A stretch of 28,976 bases of DNA from Cellvibrionaceae bacterium (lineage in GTDB: Bacteria; Pseudomonadota; Gammaproteobacteria; Pseudomonadales; Cellvibrionaceae). The stretch lies in contig JAUVQU010000003.1 in assembly GCA_030597965.1 (NCBI GenBank), positions 1 to 28,976 of the forward strand, given 5' to 3'. Both the position numbers and the translations under genes were made by a program. Shown piece by piece: positions 7,365 through 15,687 of the stretch. Position 1 is the first letter of the stretch. Each line of letters starts with the position of its first letter. A model generated the notes under the pieces. That model was given only the letters and a program-made list of their open reading frames with translations. It was not told the origin of the DNA and searched no databases.

Positions 7365-9053
7365 ATGAAACCCAGCTTATCACTCGATCATCTTCTTACT
7401 CAGATCCAACTACCAGAGCAAGATCAAAGCAGTTTAAGTTTTTGTAACGGCACAAAGGCCAGTAAAGTAGCCAAATGGGCTGAGTCTCTACCTACAACAC
7501 GCATATCTCGCACCAGCGTCATACTCTACGAAGCGCTGCCAGAAATTATTCGCCTCAATACAAACCCAAACAACAAACTGGCCATGCTAGAGCACCTGCG
7601 ACCTTATGTGCAGCAGTGTATTAAGGGGCTATCGCAAAGCGTCCTCAACCACTCGTTATCGATGCCCGACGAAAAACTCAAAGCAGCAACCATTGCCCAA
7701 GCCCTACAGAGACATATGAGTACCGGCTACATGTTGGTCGCCACACAATTATTTAGTCACTTAGAAAAACAGCCGAATAAAAACCAAGAGCAAAATAACT
7801 TATTACTGACACTGCACCGCGCACTCACCGGCATTGAACAATCACTGTTTTACTGCGCCCGGCTGTACACGCCTGCCCACCCCAAGTTCTGGCAGGAACT
7901 ACATGCACTCTATCTCATCACCGAACAACTGGGGATAAGCCAACAGCAACTCAAAGACCCACTCATTAACCGCCACCCAAGCAGCTGCCAGAAAATTTAT
8001 ATTCGTACGCTCTTGCTCGCCAGCGCACGCACCAATCAAATAACACAACATGAGATTGAAGAACTGCATGAGGCGCTAGGAATCTGGGGCTCCTATGTGC
8101 AAATGGCTCGCCCTGAAAACAAACAGCGTCACTGCATTTATTTCAATATCAGTGGCCGTCAAGGCCCATCCAATAAACCACCAATGAATACGCCCACTGA
8201 CAGCCTCTCGCGGGTACTGGACCTATCAAGCCTGATAGACGGCATAAAGAAACACCTGGATGGTGTAACAGCCAGCCCCCTGCGCATACCCCCAACCATT
8301 AATAATAATCTTCTCAAACATTTAATTAACACCTGGGGGATAGTCAGAGAAAGGGACGAAACCCGAAGCAAGAATGTAAAAAAAACCATATCGATCGCGG
8401 TCGGACTTACCAGCATTCATTACCACCTCGCCAACAGAACCCTGTTTAATAACTTTTTACTGGGGATCCACAGTCATACAAGTCACTTAAACGATGAATC
8501 AACTTATACATCTAGCAAGAATATAAAACAGCAGCGCGAAAAATTTCCGACATACGATGTACAGCTTCAGGATATTAGTTCCGGAGGTTTTTGCTTTAAA
8601 TGGCAAGGTGATATCCCGCGATCTGTAAAAGCCGGTGAAATTCTCGGTATTTATGCGCAGCAGGATAATAACTGGACCGTAGGCGTTATTCGTTGGGTAC
8701 GACAAGCCCGTCAAGGTGCGCTGCTAGGCGTACAAGTTTTGTCAACTCGCTGTGAGCCTTGCGCCGTCAAGCTGTTACAAACTTCGAGCGGGCACGATGA
8801 TTACAAGCCCGCTCTGCTTTCCGATGCCAGAGTTGACAATAACCTCACAAGATCAGTCATCACCACTCTGTCGCCACTTAAAGAAGGGAAACGCGTCCAG
8901 TGCTACCAAAAACAGCAATCTTATTTTTTGGTATTTGACACACAACTTTTTTCTACCAGCACCATACAACAGTTGAGTTACCGTGTTTTTGAACACTCCG
9001 CAGACAATTTAAACCCTGTGAACCCCAAAAGAAGCACCGTTAACGTAAGTTAA
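7365..9053 (+). CDS. fimW: FimW-like PilZ-domain protein
   Basis: This 562-residue cytoplasmic protein has a long, mostly helical N-terminal region (about 1-380) without a recognised motif and a C-terminal PilZ-like barrel (about 390-470). The barrel has DISSGG at 403-408, fitting the D/NxSxxG c-di-GMP signature, then GEILGI, GVIRWVR and LGVQVLS strands. The paired RxxxR motif before it is weak: only one arginine appears, in QQREKF, so c-di-GMP binding is plausible but not certain. Position directly upstream of a FimX-like gene and serB matches PA4958 (FimW) of P. aeruginosa, a c-di-GMP effector of type IV pilus-mediated surface attachment. The symbol rests on synteny plus domain form. The stop codon is inside a strong stem-loop. 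Confidence 0.7.
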   Translation: MKPSLSLDHLLTQIQLPEQDQSSLSFCNGTKASKVAKWAESLPTTRISRTSVILYEALPEIIRLNTNPNNKLAMLEHLRPYVQQCIKGLSQSVLNHSLSMPDEKLKAATIAQALQRHMSTGYMLVATQLFSHLEKQPNKNQEQNNLLLTLHRALTGIEQSLFYCARLYTPAHPKFWQELHALYLITEQLGISQQQLKDPLINRHPSSCQKIYIRTLLLASARTNQITQHEIEELHEALGIWGSYVQMARPENKQRHCIYFNISGRQGPSNKPPMNTPTDSLSRVLDLSSLIDGIKKHLDGVTASPLRIPPTINNNLLKHLINTWGIVRERDETRSKNVKKTISIAVGLTSIHYHLANRTLFNNFLLGIHSHTSHLNDESTYTSSKNIKQQREKFPTYDVQLQDISSGGFCFKWQGDIPRSVKAGEILGIYAQQDNNWTVGVIRWVRQARQGALLGVQVLSTRCEPCAVKLLQTSSGHDDYKPALLSDARVDNNLTRSVITTLSPLKEGKRVQCYQKQQSYFLVFDTQLFSTSTIQQLSYRVFEHSADNLNPVNPKRSTVNVS

Positions 9054-9060
9054 CGGTGCT
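9033..9060. repeat. Perfect 12-bp stem-loop overlapping the fimW stop codon
   Basis: agcaccgttaac (9033-9044) pairs perfectly with gttaacggtgct (9049-9060) around a gtaa loop. The fimW stop (9051-9053) lies in the 3' arm. The plus strand has no T-run after it; on the minus strand the flank is T-rich (cttctttt). It may be a 3'-end stabiliser, a processing site between fimW and fimX, or a poor terminator. Confidence 0.75.
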
Positions 9061-9173
9061 AAAATGATAAGCGCATCAATTCCCAAACAATTTCCCTCCG
9101 ACCGGAAAAGACTTGCTCTATAATCATCCATTGATGCTTAGCAAAAGAGTGCAACAGGACTATAAAAACCAGC

Positions 9174-10061
9174 ATGATCGCATACGACACTATTCGCCTA
9201 CTTATTATCCATGACTCCAGAGCTGAGGCTGAACGCTTAATCAGCATGCTCAATTCTGCCGGACTTAGAACCCGCGCACAGTACGTCGAAAGTGAGGATA
9301 TATTAGCAAAGCTACTGCAAGACCAATCGTGGGACATCCTGGTCGCACAACAAGAAGCCAAGTGCGTGCAACCTCTGGCAGCCATACGACAAATACAACG
9401 ACTCAAAAAGGATGTCGTCACCCTAATTCAAACAGATGAGGTGGATGAGCAAACCGTCTTAAACGGCATAAAATTAGGGGCCGCTGATGTCATACAAACG
9501 GACAACGACCAACACCTTCTTCTGGTAATACAACGTGAATTAAAACACCATAACAATCGCCGCTTACTCCGAAAAACCAATCGTAAACTAAACGAGGTTA
9601 GGCGCCGCAGCCAAGAACTACTCGACAGTTCCCGCAACTCAGTCGCGTTTGTGCAAGACGGACTCTATCGATACGCCAACCAATCCTTTGTGGAGACCCT
9701 TGGCTACAAGAACCGTGATGACATAGAGTATATGCCAGTCATAGATATGGTTAATAAAAACGACCACGCGCACGTAAAGAAATTTCTTAAAGATATTTCC
9801 CTCAGGGGTGAGGACACAGAGCCGGAAGAACTGGTTTTCCATGCGATAAAAGAAAACGGCGAAGAAACTGAACTACATGTTGAGATTTTCAATACCACTT
9901 ACGATGAAGAACATTGCATTGAATTCTTTATTCGCTCCGAGTACGCCAGCAGCACAGACCTGCCGACAGAACCACAGGAGGACAAACTCAAAGATGCCTC
10001 CACCGGACTCTATAACCGTCAATATATACTGATCAAATTCAACAGGAACTGGAAGCAGTAG
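9174..10061 (+). CDS. N-terminal fragment of the FimX-like protein (REC-PAS)
   Basis: This frame encodes 295 residues. Residues 1-125 form a receiver-like domain that lacks the phospho-acceptor aspartate: the expected strand reads WDILVAQQEA, so it should not be phosphorylated, like FimX of Pseudomonas. Residues about 126-150 form a basic helical linker (LLRKTNRKLNEVRRRSQELL), and about 150-260 a PAS domain (FVQDGLYRYANQSFVETLGY). Residues 277-286 (DASTGLYNRQ onward) begin the GGDEF domain, and the last nine residues are out-of-frame read-through. If it is really made, it would be a REC-PAS protein without its output domains. The start codon ATG 9174 has only a distant agga as ribosome site. 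Confidence 0.75.
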   Translation: MIAYDTIRLLIIHDSRAEAERLISMLNSAGLRTRAQYVESEDILAKLLQDQSWDILVAQQEAKCVQPLAAIRQIQRLKKDVVTLIQTDEVDEQTVLNGIKLGAADVIQTDNDQHLLLVIQRELKHHNNRRLLRKTNRKLNEVRRRSQELLDSSRNSVAFVQDGLYRYANQSFVETLGYKNRDDIEYMPVIDMVNKNDHAHVKKFLKDISLRGEDTEPEELVFHAIKENGEETELHVEIFNTTYDEEHCIEFFIRSEYASSTDLPTEPQEDKLKDASTGLYNRQYILIKFNRNWKQ

Positions 10062-10105
10062 CCTCCGCTAATAGCGCCGTTCTTTACATTGAAATTGACC
10101 ATCTC

Positions 10106-11269
10106 ATGAGCACCATCAAAGACCGCTTTGGCGTTAGTAATCTTGAAAAAGTATTCACCAGCGTCGCCAACAGCCTACAAGAGCAAACAGCCAACAAAGG
10201 TGAGCTCGCTCGTTTCTCGGACAAGGCCCTCCTCCTGCATTGCCCTTCATGCTCGGCTGATAATGCCTGCCACATAGCCCAAGAGCTTTGTGATGCCGTA
10301 GATCAAAATATTATTGATATCGATGATCAGACACTGCCCGTCACCATAACTATCGGTATTGGCTTGATCAACGAAACAACTGAATGCCCGAATGAAGTAT
10401 TAGATCAAGCTCTGTCCGCTCACAACAGCGCACAAAACCAGGCTGGCGAAGAGCATAGCCACAAGGCCTACTGCCTCTACGAGCCGGTACTTAGCGAGGA
10501 AGAAAAAGAGCTGTCTGACACCAAAAGAACCATACAAAACGCTTTGGATAACGACGGATTCCAATTACTTTTCCAGCCTATTGTGAGCCTAAAAGGGGAC
10601 ACCGGGGAACACTACGAGGCACTGCTTCGACTACCAGATATCGAGTGCAACCTGCTAAGACCGAGTGTATTTCTAGATGTGGCCACTCGTATGGGAGCAA
10701 TGGAAAAAATTGATCGATGGGTCATCACGCAGTGTTTAAAGCAACTGGTAGAACACTGCAAGGAAGGTAGAAAAACCAAATTAACTATTAATTTAAGCCG
10801 TGAAACCATGGCCGATGAAAGTGTAATACCCTGGTTAAAGGCCGCATTTGATGCTGCCGACCTGGCCCCCAGCTCATTAACTTTTCAGCTGGACGAAGAC
10901 ATCGTTTCCAGACAATTGAATATAGCCAACAAATTCCTTGAGCGCGTGAAAGCACTCGGCAGCTTTGTCTCTATTTCCAATTTTGGCTGCTCAATGAATC
11001 AGTTTAAAACCCTGCAGTACATCACGTGCGACCAGGTAAAGGTACACGGCTCGTTTGCTCTGGACATTCAGCACAATGGAGAAAGTCCTGACGCTCTTAA
11101 CAGCCTAATCCGCGAGCTAATTAAGCACGATAAAGACGCCATTATTCCCTGTGTCGAAAATTCCAGTATTCTTGCGACACTCTGGAAAACTGGGGCGCAC
11201 TACATTCAGGGGCATTATTTACAAGCCCCAGAAACCACTATGAGTTATGACTTCAGTACCGACGGCTAA
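10106..11269 (+). CDS. C-terminal fragment of the FimX-like protein (degenerate GGDEF-EAL)
   Basis: The conserved coding frame begins near 10031; the first ATG in it is 10106, with no ribosome site, so independent translation is doubtful. In full-length numbering the GGDEF signature at about 346 is degenerate (ARFSDKALLL), so no cyclase activity is expected. The EAL domain keeps the EAL triplet itself (YEALLRL, Glu482) but has lost the metal-binding DDFG, replaced by SNFG at 602-605, and has FQLDED where active enzymes carry a conserved glutamate. It should therefore bind c-di-GMP rather than cut it, as FimX does. The end (YIQGHYLQAPE) corresponds to the usual QGY/F segment of EAL domains. 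Confidence 0.75.
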   Translation: MSTIKDRFGVSNLEKVFTSVANSLQEQTANKGELARFSDKALLLHCPSCSADNACHIAQELCDAVDQNIIDIDDQTLPVTITIGIGLINETTECPNEVLDQALSAHNSAQNQAGEEHSHKAYCLYEPVLSEEEKELSDTKRTIQNALDNDGFQLLFQPIVSLKGDTGEHYEALLRLPDIECNLLRPSVFLDVATRMGAMEKIDRWVITQCLKQLVEHCKEGRKTKLTINLSRETMADESVIPWLKAAFDAADLAPSSLTFQLDEDIVSRQLNIANKFLERVKALGSFVSISNFGCSMNQFKTLQYITCDQVKVHGSFALDIQHNGESPDALNSLIRELIKHDKDAIIPCVENSSILATLWKTGAHYIQGHYLQAPETTMSYDFSTDG

Positions 11270-11288
11270 CATCTGGCTGACACACAAT

Positions 11289-11326
11289 AAAAAAGGCCGT
11301 AGCGGTTTTCCGTTACGGCCTTTTTT
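11289..11326. terminator. Bidirectional terminator between fimX and serB
   Basis: A 17-bp stem with one G-T pair joins 11289-11305 and 11310-11326 around a tttt loop. Each strand ends in six Ts, so it can stop both convergent genes. Confidence 0.93.
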
Positions 11327-11342
11327 AAACCACCAGAAATCG

Positions 11343-12557
11343 CTATAAGCTGGCGTCTCTGTCCCTAAATCCAATCAGATATAAGATCGCATCCAAGCCC
11401 AAATTAGAAATAGATTGCTTGGCCTCTGCCTTCACCAGTGGCTTTGCCCTAAAGGCAATACCCAGCCCGGCAATACTCAACATGGGCAAATCATTAGCTC
11501 CGTCACCTACAGCGATTACCTGCTCAAGATTAATGCCCTCTTGCTCCGCAATCTCTCGTAACAGCTCGGCCTTGCGCGCACCATCCACAATGATACCCGA
11601 CACTTCTCCCGTCACCTTACCGTCAACAATGGGCAGCTCGTTAGCATAGACATAATCAATACCCAACTTTTCCTGAAGATATCGACCGAAATAATTAAAC
11701 CCACCGGACAAAATAGCCGTTTTATAGCCTAGGTTTTTCAATGTCGATATAAGATGGGCTGCGCCTTCTGTAATTTTTAAACTTTCAGCCACACCCTGTA
11801 ACACACTTTCATCCAAACCTTTCAGTAAAGCCATGCGACGGGTAAAGCTCTCATTGAAATCCAGCTCACCGCGCATGGCCGCTTCTGTAATCTCTATGAC
11901 CTGATCACCCACACCAGCCGCTTTAGCCAATTCATCGATTACTTCGGCTTCGATAAGGGTTGAATCCATGTCGAAGCACACCAGGCGACGGTTGCGACGG
12001 TAAACATTATCTTCCTGGAAGGCGACATCCGCATCAAGACTTACAGACAACTCCATAAAGTCACTGCGTAATGCCGTCAAATTCAATGCCGTTCCACGCG
12101 CAGAAAACTCCACACAAGCTTTGCTATCATCACTCAAAGCACCCAACTCAACACGGCCAGAAAGTCGATTAATCTTATCGATATTCAAGCTGTGCTTGGC
12201 GGCAATACTGGTCACAGCAGAAATTTGACTCGCCGTGATTCGACGCGCCAATAAGGTCACTATATGCCGCTCCTTGCCCTGTTGCGCGACCCAGTGGGTA
12301 TAACTTTCTTCCGAAATAGGCTGAAAACGCACACTCATATCCAGTTCATGAGCCTTAAACAGCACATCTTTCAACACGGGTGACGATCCATGTTTCACCG
12401 GTATTTCCACCAACACACCCAGACTCAAGTTATCGTGAATAACCGCCTGCCCAATATCGAGAATATTAGCCTCACACTCAGCCAATATAGAAGTAATCGC
12501 CGACGTAACACCAGGTTTATCGGCGCCGGACATGTTAATCAACAAAATTTCTTTCAC
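11343..12557 (-). CDS. serB: Phosphoserine phosphatase
   Basis: SerB removes phosphate from O-phosphoserine, the last step of serine synthesis. The 404-residue protein has two ACT-like regulatory domains at the N-terminus (about 1-80 and 95-175) and a C-terminal HAD phosphatase. The HAD motif I is CFDMDSTLIE with nucleophile Asp196 and acid/base Asp198; motif II is ILSGGF and motif IV is VGDGANDLPM. The ACT pair makes it longer than E. coli SerB (322) and similar to the long SerB of Pseudomonas. The start is GTG 12557, chosen because agga lies eight bases upstream and the ACT sequence begins at once. It is divergent from the YtjB/AhpA-type gene, as in E. coli. Confidence 0.95.
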   Translation of the reverse strand: MKEILLINMSGADKPGVTSAITSILAECEANILDIGQAVIHDNLSLGVLVEIPVKHGSSPVLKDVLFKAHELDMSVRFQPISEESYTHWVAQQGKERHIVTLLARRITASQISAVTSIAAKHSLNIDKINRLSGRVELGALSDDSKACVEFSARGTALNLTALRSDFMELSVSLDADVAFQEDNVYRRNRRLVCFDMDSTLIEAEVIDELAKAAGVGDQVIEITEAAMRGELDFNESFTRRMALLKGLDESVLQGVAESLKITEGAAHLISTLKNLGYKTAILSGGFNYFGRYLQEKLGIDYVYANELPIVDGKVTGEVSGIIVDGARKAELLREIAEQEGINLEQVIAVGDGANDLPMLSIAGLGIAFRAKPLVKAEAKQSISNLGLDAILYLIGFRDRDASL

Positions 12558-12632
12558 TCTGAACGTCCTATCTCTGTGAAGTTTTAGGCTTTAAGCCAGC
12601 CTCTACAGCGGCACCAGATTCAATAAGTTCGT

Positions 12633-12661
12633 ATTATAGCTTTACTACGCCCCTAGGCTAA
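12633..12661 (-). promoter_or_regulatory. Candidate sigma70 promoter for serB
   Basis: The minus strand shows TATAAT (12638-12633) with TTAGCC 17 bases upstream (12661-12656). The -10 box is perfect and the -35 box is weak (3 of 6). It lies 76 bases before the serB start codon. Confidence 0.4.
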
Positions 12662-12729
12662 AATACTCTCTTCAATTATTCATGATAATTCATAAAGCGC
12701 TCAAGATGCATCAAGGTAGGACGTCCATT

Positions 12730-13890
12730 ATGGTCACTCCCCAACTCGAACACTGGCTGCCAATAATCAAGCGATGGCTGCACACGCCTCTGTTCACCAT
12801 CGGGCTCGTTGGGTTCTGTGTTCTGCTGTTAACCAATGTACTTCAGCAGCAACAGCAAACCACATTACTCGAAACTCGCACCCAACATTACGGACAGGCC
12901 CTTACTCGTCTTGCCGCAAAGCAGGCCATTGACGCAACATTAAATCACGACCTGATTAGCCTGCAGGTCGCACTGCAAGACATCACTCAAAACCCAGACA
13001 TCTTAAATGCCACCATTCATGATGTTGAGAATCGATTACTGGTGCAGGCAGGTTCAGCACCCAACTTAACACCCGCGGTCAACCCGGACATCTATCGCAG
13101 CTACACATCAGCCATCACTTTACACGACAGCGTCGCCGGCTATGTCACCGTCACCATCGATACAAAAGCTATTTACCAGCAACAAGAGGATGCGTGGTTT
13201 TTTGGTCTGGCAACACTGTTCGTGACATTACTGGGCTGGAGCCTGTTAAACCCTCCACCCACAACAAGCTTAAACACCTCTGAAAAAGAGCCTCAAGAAG
13301 CTGAGCTACCCCAACGAGGCAGCCATAACGCGGATGATGTACAAGTGAACTTATTGCTCAAAAGTAGCAATATAAAAATCTTAAAAGAACAACTTGGCAG
13401 CAGTAAACGAGATGAATTATTTGCGGCGTTAGAGGGGCAACTGAACGGTATTAACACTCTCTACAGTGGTCGCATAATCAGCGCATCCGACGAACTTATC
13501 GCGATAGAATTCAGTGACTCAGAATCCGGCAATGCCTACTTTCGTGCGATCTGCGCGGCACAACTTTTGTTTAGCCTGCAAGAAAAAACAGCCGGTTTAA
13601 AAATTGAATTCTCTGCAGCCGTTATGCCAAAAGAGGCGCACAAGTCACTATCTTCGCAGATACAACACAATAAATTTACAGCATCGGCGATTGCACAATT
13701 ACAGCACCAGGCCAGCAGAAATCTGATCATTAGCTGTATGCACATAGCGACCACACGCCTACAACAACGCCTAAACACCGAAGACCTAGATGGTAACTGG
13801 GAGCTTATGACATCTCTAAAACCAAGCTATCAAGCCTTAATAGAAAAGCAGGTCACACAACTTCAGGATATGTTAGCGCACGCCTCATAA
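12730..13890 (+). CDS. AhpA/YtjB (Smp-like) family inner-membrane protein
   Basis: This 386-residue protein has one membrane helix at about 20-36 (LFTIGLVGFCVLLLTNVL), a periplasmic domain to about 155, a second helix (WFFGLATLFVTLLGWSLL) and a C-terminal cytoplasmic region of about 210 residues without a recognised catalytic motif. Divergent placement next to serB matches E. coli ytjB (smp) and P. aeruginosa PA4961, which supports the family call; the biochemical role is unknown. The start at ATG 12730 is preferred because aaggtagg lies nine bases upstream; in-frame ATGs at 12682 and 12706 lack ribosome sites and would add hydrophilic residues before the helix. Two small genes follow closely and may be co-transcribed. 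Confidence 0.75.
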   Translation: MVTPQLEHWLPIIKRWLHTPLFTIGLVGFCVLLLTNVLQQQQQTTLLETRTQHYGQALTRLAAKQAIDATLNHDLISLQVALQDITQNPDILNATIHDVENRLLVQAGSAPNLTPAVNPDIYRSYTSAITLHDSVAGYVTVTIDTKAIYQQQEDAWFFGLATLFVTLLGWSLLNPPPTTSLNTSEKEPQEAELPQRGSHNADDVQVNLLLKSSNIKILKEQLGSSKRDELFAALEGQLNGINTLYSGRIISASDELIAIEFSDSESGNAYFRAICAAQLLFSLQEKTAGLKIEFSAAVMPKEAHKSLSSQIQHNKFTASAIAQLQHQASRNLIISCMHIATTRLQQRLNTEDLDGNWELMTSLKPSYQALIEKQVTQLQDMLAHAS

Positions 13891-13919
13891 CCAAACGCAA
13901 TGCAACTCAGGCAAAGAAA

Positions 13920-14351
13920 ATGATCAGTGATGAACGCGCCATAGAAAATTTACTCTACCGATACGCTGAACTGATTGATAATGGTGAATTTGAAAACCTT
14001 GCAAAGCTATTTACCAACGCCACGATTAAAACAGAATTTGGCGACGATGGTTTTACCGGGCATGAAGCCATACTCGCCATGTACACCAGCGCCACACGTC
14101 TTCACAGTGGCGGTACACCTCTGACCCAGCATGTTATCAGCAACTGTATTATTGAATTGCAAGACGATCTTAACGCGAGAGCTCGCAGTCGCTTTACGGT
14201 TTACCAAGCCACGCCTGAACTGGCTCTACAGGCAATCATTGCCGGTCGCTATGACGACAGTTTTACAAAGGTAAATGGAGAATGGCAATTCAGTGAGCGT
14301 ATTATGAAGCCCAAATTAATGGGCGATCTCAACCAACACTTAATGTTTTAG
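13920..14351 (+). CDS. NTF2/SnoaL-like domain protein (first copy)
   Basis: This 143-residue single-domain protein has the cone-shaped NTF2-like fold signature: an N-terminal helix pair (AIENLLYRYAELIDNGEFENLAKLF), a strand pair, then a C-terminal sheet ending GEWQFSERIM. Family members include ketosteroid isomerase-like enzymes, polyketide cyclases and pure binding proteins. The substrate cannot be read from the sequence. It starts 29 bases after the YtjB-like gene and ends 14 bases before the DUF3301 gene, so a three-gene operon is likely. A related but clearly different protein lies at 15175-15684. Confidence 0.78.
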   Translation: MISDERAIENLLYRYAELIDNGEFENLAKLFTNATIKTEFGDDGFTGHEAILAMYTSATRLHSGGTPLTQHVISNCIIELQDDLNARARSRFTVYQATPELALQAIIAGRYDDSFTKVNGEWQFSERIMKPKLMGDLNQHLMF

Positions 14352-14365
14352 GAATCAAATCACAG

Positions 14366-14695
14366 ATGCTGCTATCCGATCTTTTTATTGTGTTCATGCT
14401 GGTGATGATCGCCGCATTCATCTGGCAAAACGCCGGATTAAAAGAACACGCTTTAGTTCTGGCGAAACGGCACTGTAAAACACAAGACGTTCAATTCCTT
14501 GATGACTCCATCGCACTAACCCGCATTAAACTCCATAAAGACCCACGCGGTAATTTTGGCATCTGCCGACGTTATGCCTTTGAATTTACCGCCACTGGAG
14601 AGCGACGCTACAGCGGGGAATTAAGCCTGTTTGGACGAAGGCTAATGAACATAGAACTTGCACCGCACCAGATTAACAGCAGTATCATTCACTAA
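14366..14695 (+). CDS. DUF3301 family membrane-anchored protein
   Basis: This 109-residue protein has one N-terminal membrane helix (LFIVFMLVMIAAFIW, about 6-21) and a small soluble domain. The domain contains the DUF3301 features: a conserved Cys in AKRHCKTQ, the strand FLDDSIALTRIKL, then CRRYAFEFTATGE and the glycine/leucine-rich SLFGRRL near the end. Function is unknown in the family. It follows the NTF2-like gene by 14 bases. No lipobox or signal-peptidase site is evident, so it is probably anchored by its N-terminus. Confidence 0.8.
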   Translation: MLLSDLFIVFMLVMIAAFIWQNAGLKEHALVLAKRHCKTQDVQFLDDSIALTRIKLHKDPRGNFGICRRYAFEFTATGERRYSGELSLFGRRLMNIELAPHQINSSIIH

Positions 14696-14716
14696 TTTAC
14701 ACACCTAAAATGCCAA

Positions 14717-15070
14717 TCAGTAAAGGCCTATGTAATTGGCCACCTCAAAAACATCCGGTTTGCCCTCTTCGTGCCCGAAATAACAGAGATCTTCTTTGAC
14801 GTCCCCGTCATAAACACCCAATACAAAATCGCACTTGTGTGTTTTGGCAACACTGTAGAGAAAGCGTAGCGGCTCTTTTAGGCCAGCCTTCTTTCGAACT
14901 TGAATATTAATACCAACACTCAAGTAATCCTCCCCCTCACGCTCACTCATTAACTGCGCACCGGTATTCTTTTCCACCAACCACGGGGCGACATCCGCCT
15001 CTACTGATTGAGCAATATTTTGCAGATCATCACTCTCGACCTGTATATAAAGATTAAACATCACGTCCAT
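14717..15070 (-). CDS. Hypothetical protein, 117 aa
   Basis: I do not recognise this protein. It is acidic and soluble, with no signal peptide or membrane helix. The predicted strand-helix order (FNLYIQVE, helix DDLQNIAQSVEADVAPWL, strand DYLSVGINIQV, helix EPLRFLYSVAK, strand CDFVLGVYDG, then CYFGHEEGKPDVFEVANYI) suggests a small alpha/beta fold. ATG 15070 is chosen with agaagg about ten bases upstream; a TTG at 15091 and an ATG at 15061 are alternatives. It lies alone on the minus strand between plus-strand genes, with a 21-base gap to the convergent DUF3301 gene. It resembles small stand-alone immunity or Imm-like proteins only in size and charge, so no role is assigned. Confidence 0.6.
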   Translation of the reverse strand: MDVMFNLYIQVESDDLQNIAQSVEADVAPWLVEKNTGAQLMSEREGEDYLSVGINIQVRKKAGLKEPLRFLYSVAKTHKCDFVLGVYDGDVKEDLCYFGHEEGKPDVFEVANYIGLY

Positions 15071-15174
15071 TACTGCGGAGCCTTCTAGCAATCTATTTGA
15101 ACGCTATTGTACTGGCAATGCATTTTAAACACAGCTAGGGTTAATGACTGATTTCACAGAAAAAGATCACTAAT

Positions 15175-15684
15175 ATGACCCGTTCGATCGAACAGCGCTT
15201 AACGCGCCTAGAAGACATAGAAGCCATCAAACAACTTAAATATCGCTATTTTAATGCCTGTGACCGCAAAGACAGCGAAGTAATGCGTGACTGTATGGCT
15301 GACGGAGAGATTCATATTGATTACGGCGCGCTTGGTACATTCAATCATCGAGACAAAATGATCGATTTATTTCTCTCACTGGCCAGCGGCGATCACATTA
15401 TCGACCTACACCACGGTCAGAACCCTGAAATAACCATAGAGAGTGGCACCACAGCCAGAGCAGTTTGGGCTTTATACTTTTTCCAGATCAACACAGAAAC
15501 CCAACAATTAACTCAGTTAGGTGGTCACTATGAAGACACTTACATTAAGCAGGGTGGCGTGTGGAGGATGAACAGTACAATTTACAGCGTACACTCAAGT
15601 TATATAGCCACCACGGTAGATATTGAAGACGCAAAGCAAGTTAAGGCTTTATTCGCAGGGTGCAGGCCTGACTTTATTCAATAA
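15175..15684 (+). CDS. NTF2/SnoaL-like domain protein (second copy)
   Basis: This 169-residue SnoaL_4-type protein begins IEQRLTRLEDIEAIKQLKYRYFNACDRKD, the usual N-terminal helices of this branch, then HIDYGALGTF and the C-terminal GGHYEDTYIKQGGVWRMNSTIYSVHS. The IDYG and YEDTY/W elements are shared with dehydratase-like or steroid isomerase-like SnoaL proteins, but catalytic residues cannot be placed with confidence. It stands alone on the plus strand, with its stop three bases from the stop of the convergent Smr gene and no terminator between them. It is not a recent duplicate of the 13920 gene, since the identity outside the fold core is low by eye. Confidence 0.78.
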   Translation: MTRSIEQRLTRLEDIEAIKQLKYRYFNACDRKDSEVMRDCMADGEIHIDYGALGTFNHRDKMIDLFLSLASGDHIIDLHHGQNPEITIESGTTARAVWALYFFQINTETQQLTQLGGHYEDTYIKQGGVWRMNSTIYSVHSSYIATTVDIEDAKQVKALFAGCRPDFIQ

Positions 15685-15687
15685 TTT

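Larger units (their letters stand above)
9174..11269 (+). pseudogene. fimX: FimX-like c-di-GMP regulator interrupted by a -1 frameshift
   Basis: Two adjacent reading frames together encode a REC-PAS-GGDEF-EAL protein of about 698 residues, close to the 691 of P. aeruginosa FimX, a polar c-di-GMP receptor needed for type IV pilus assembly. The first frame reads NRQYIL to 10031 and then meets a stop at 10059-10061. The second frame continues exactly there as DQIQQELEAVA, giving the expected start of the GGDEF domain. Restoring one base near 10029-10031 (for example ctg-gat) repairs the gene. No slippery heptamer is visible. The rest shows no further damage, so the lesion is either very recent or a sequencing error. 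A TATAAT lies about 50 bases upstream of the ATG, without a clear -35 box. Confidence 0.8.

Noticed and set aside
10029..10061. Programmed -1 frameshifting in fimX
   Set aside because: No slippery heptamer is present at the junction, so a deletion or sequencing error is more likely.
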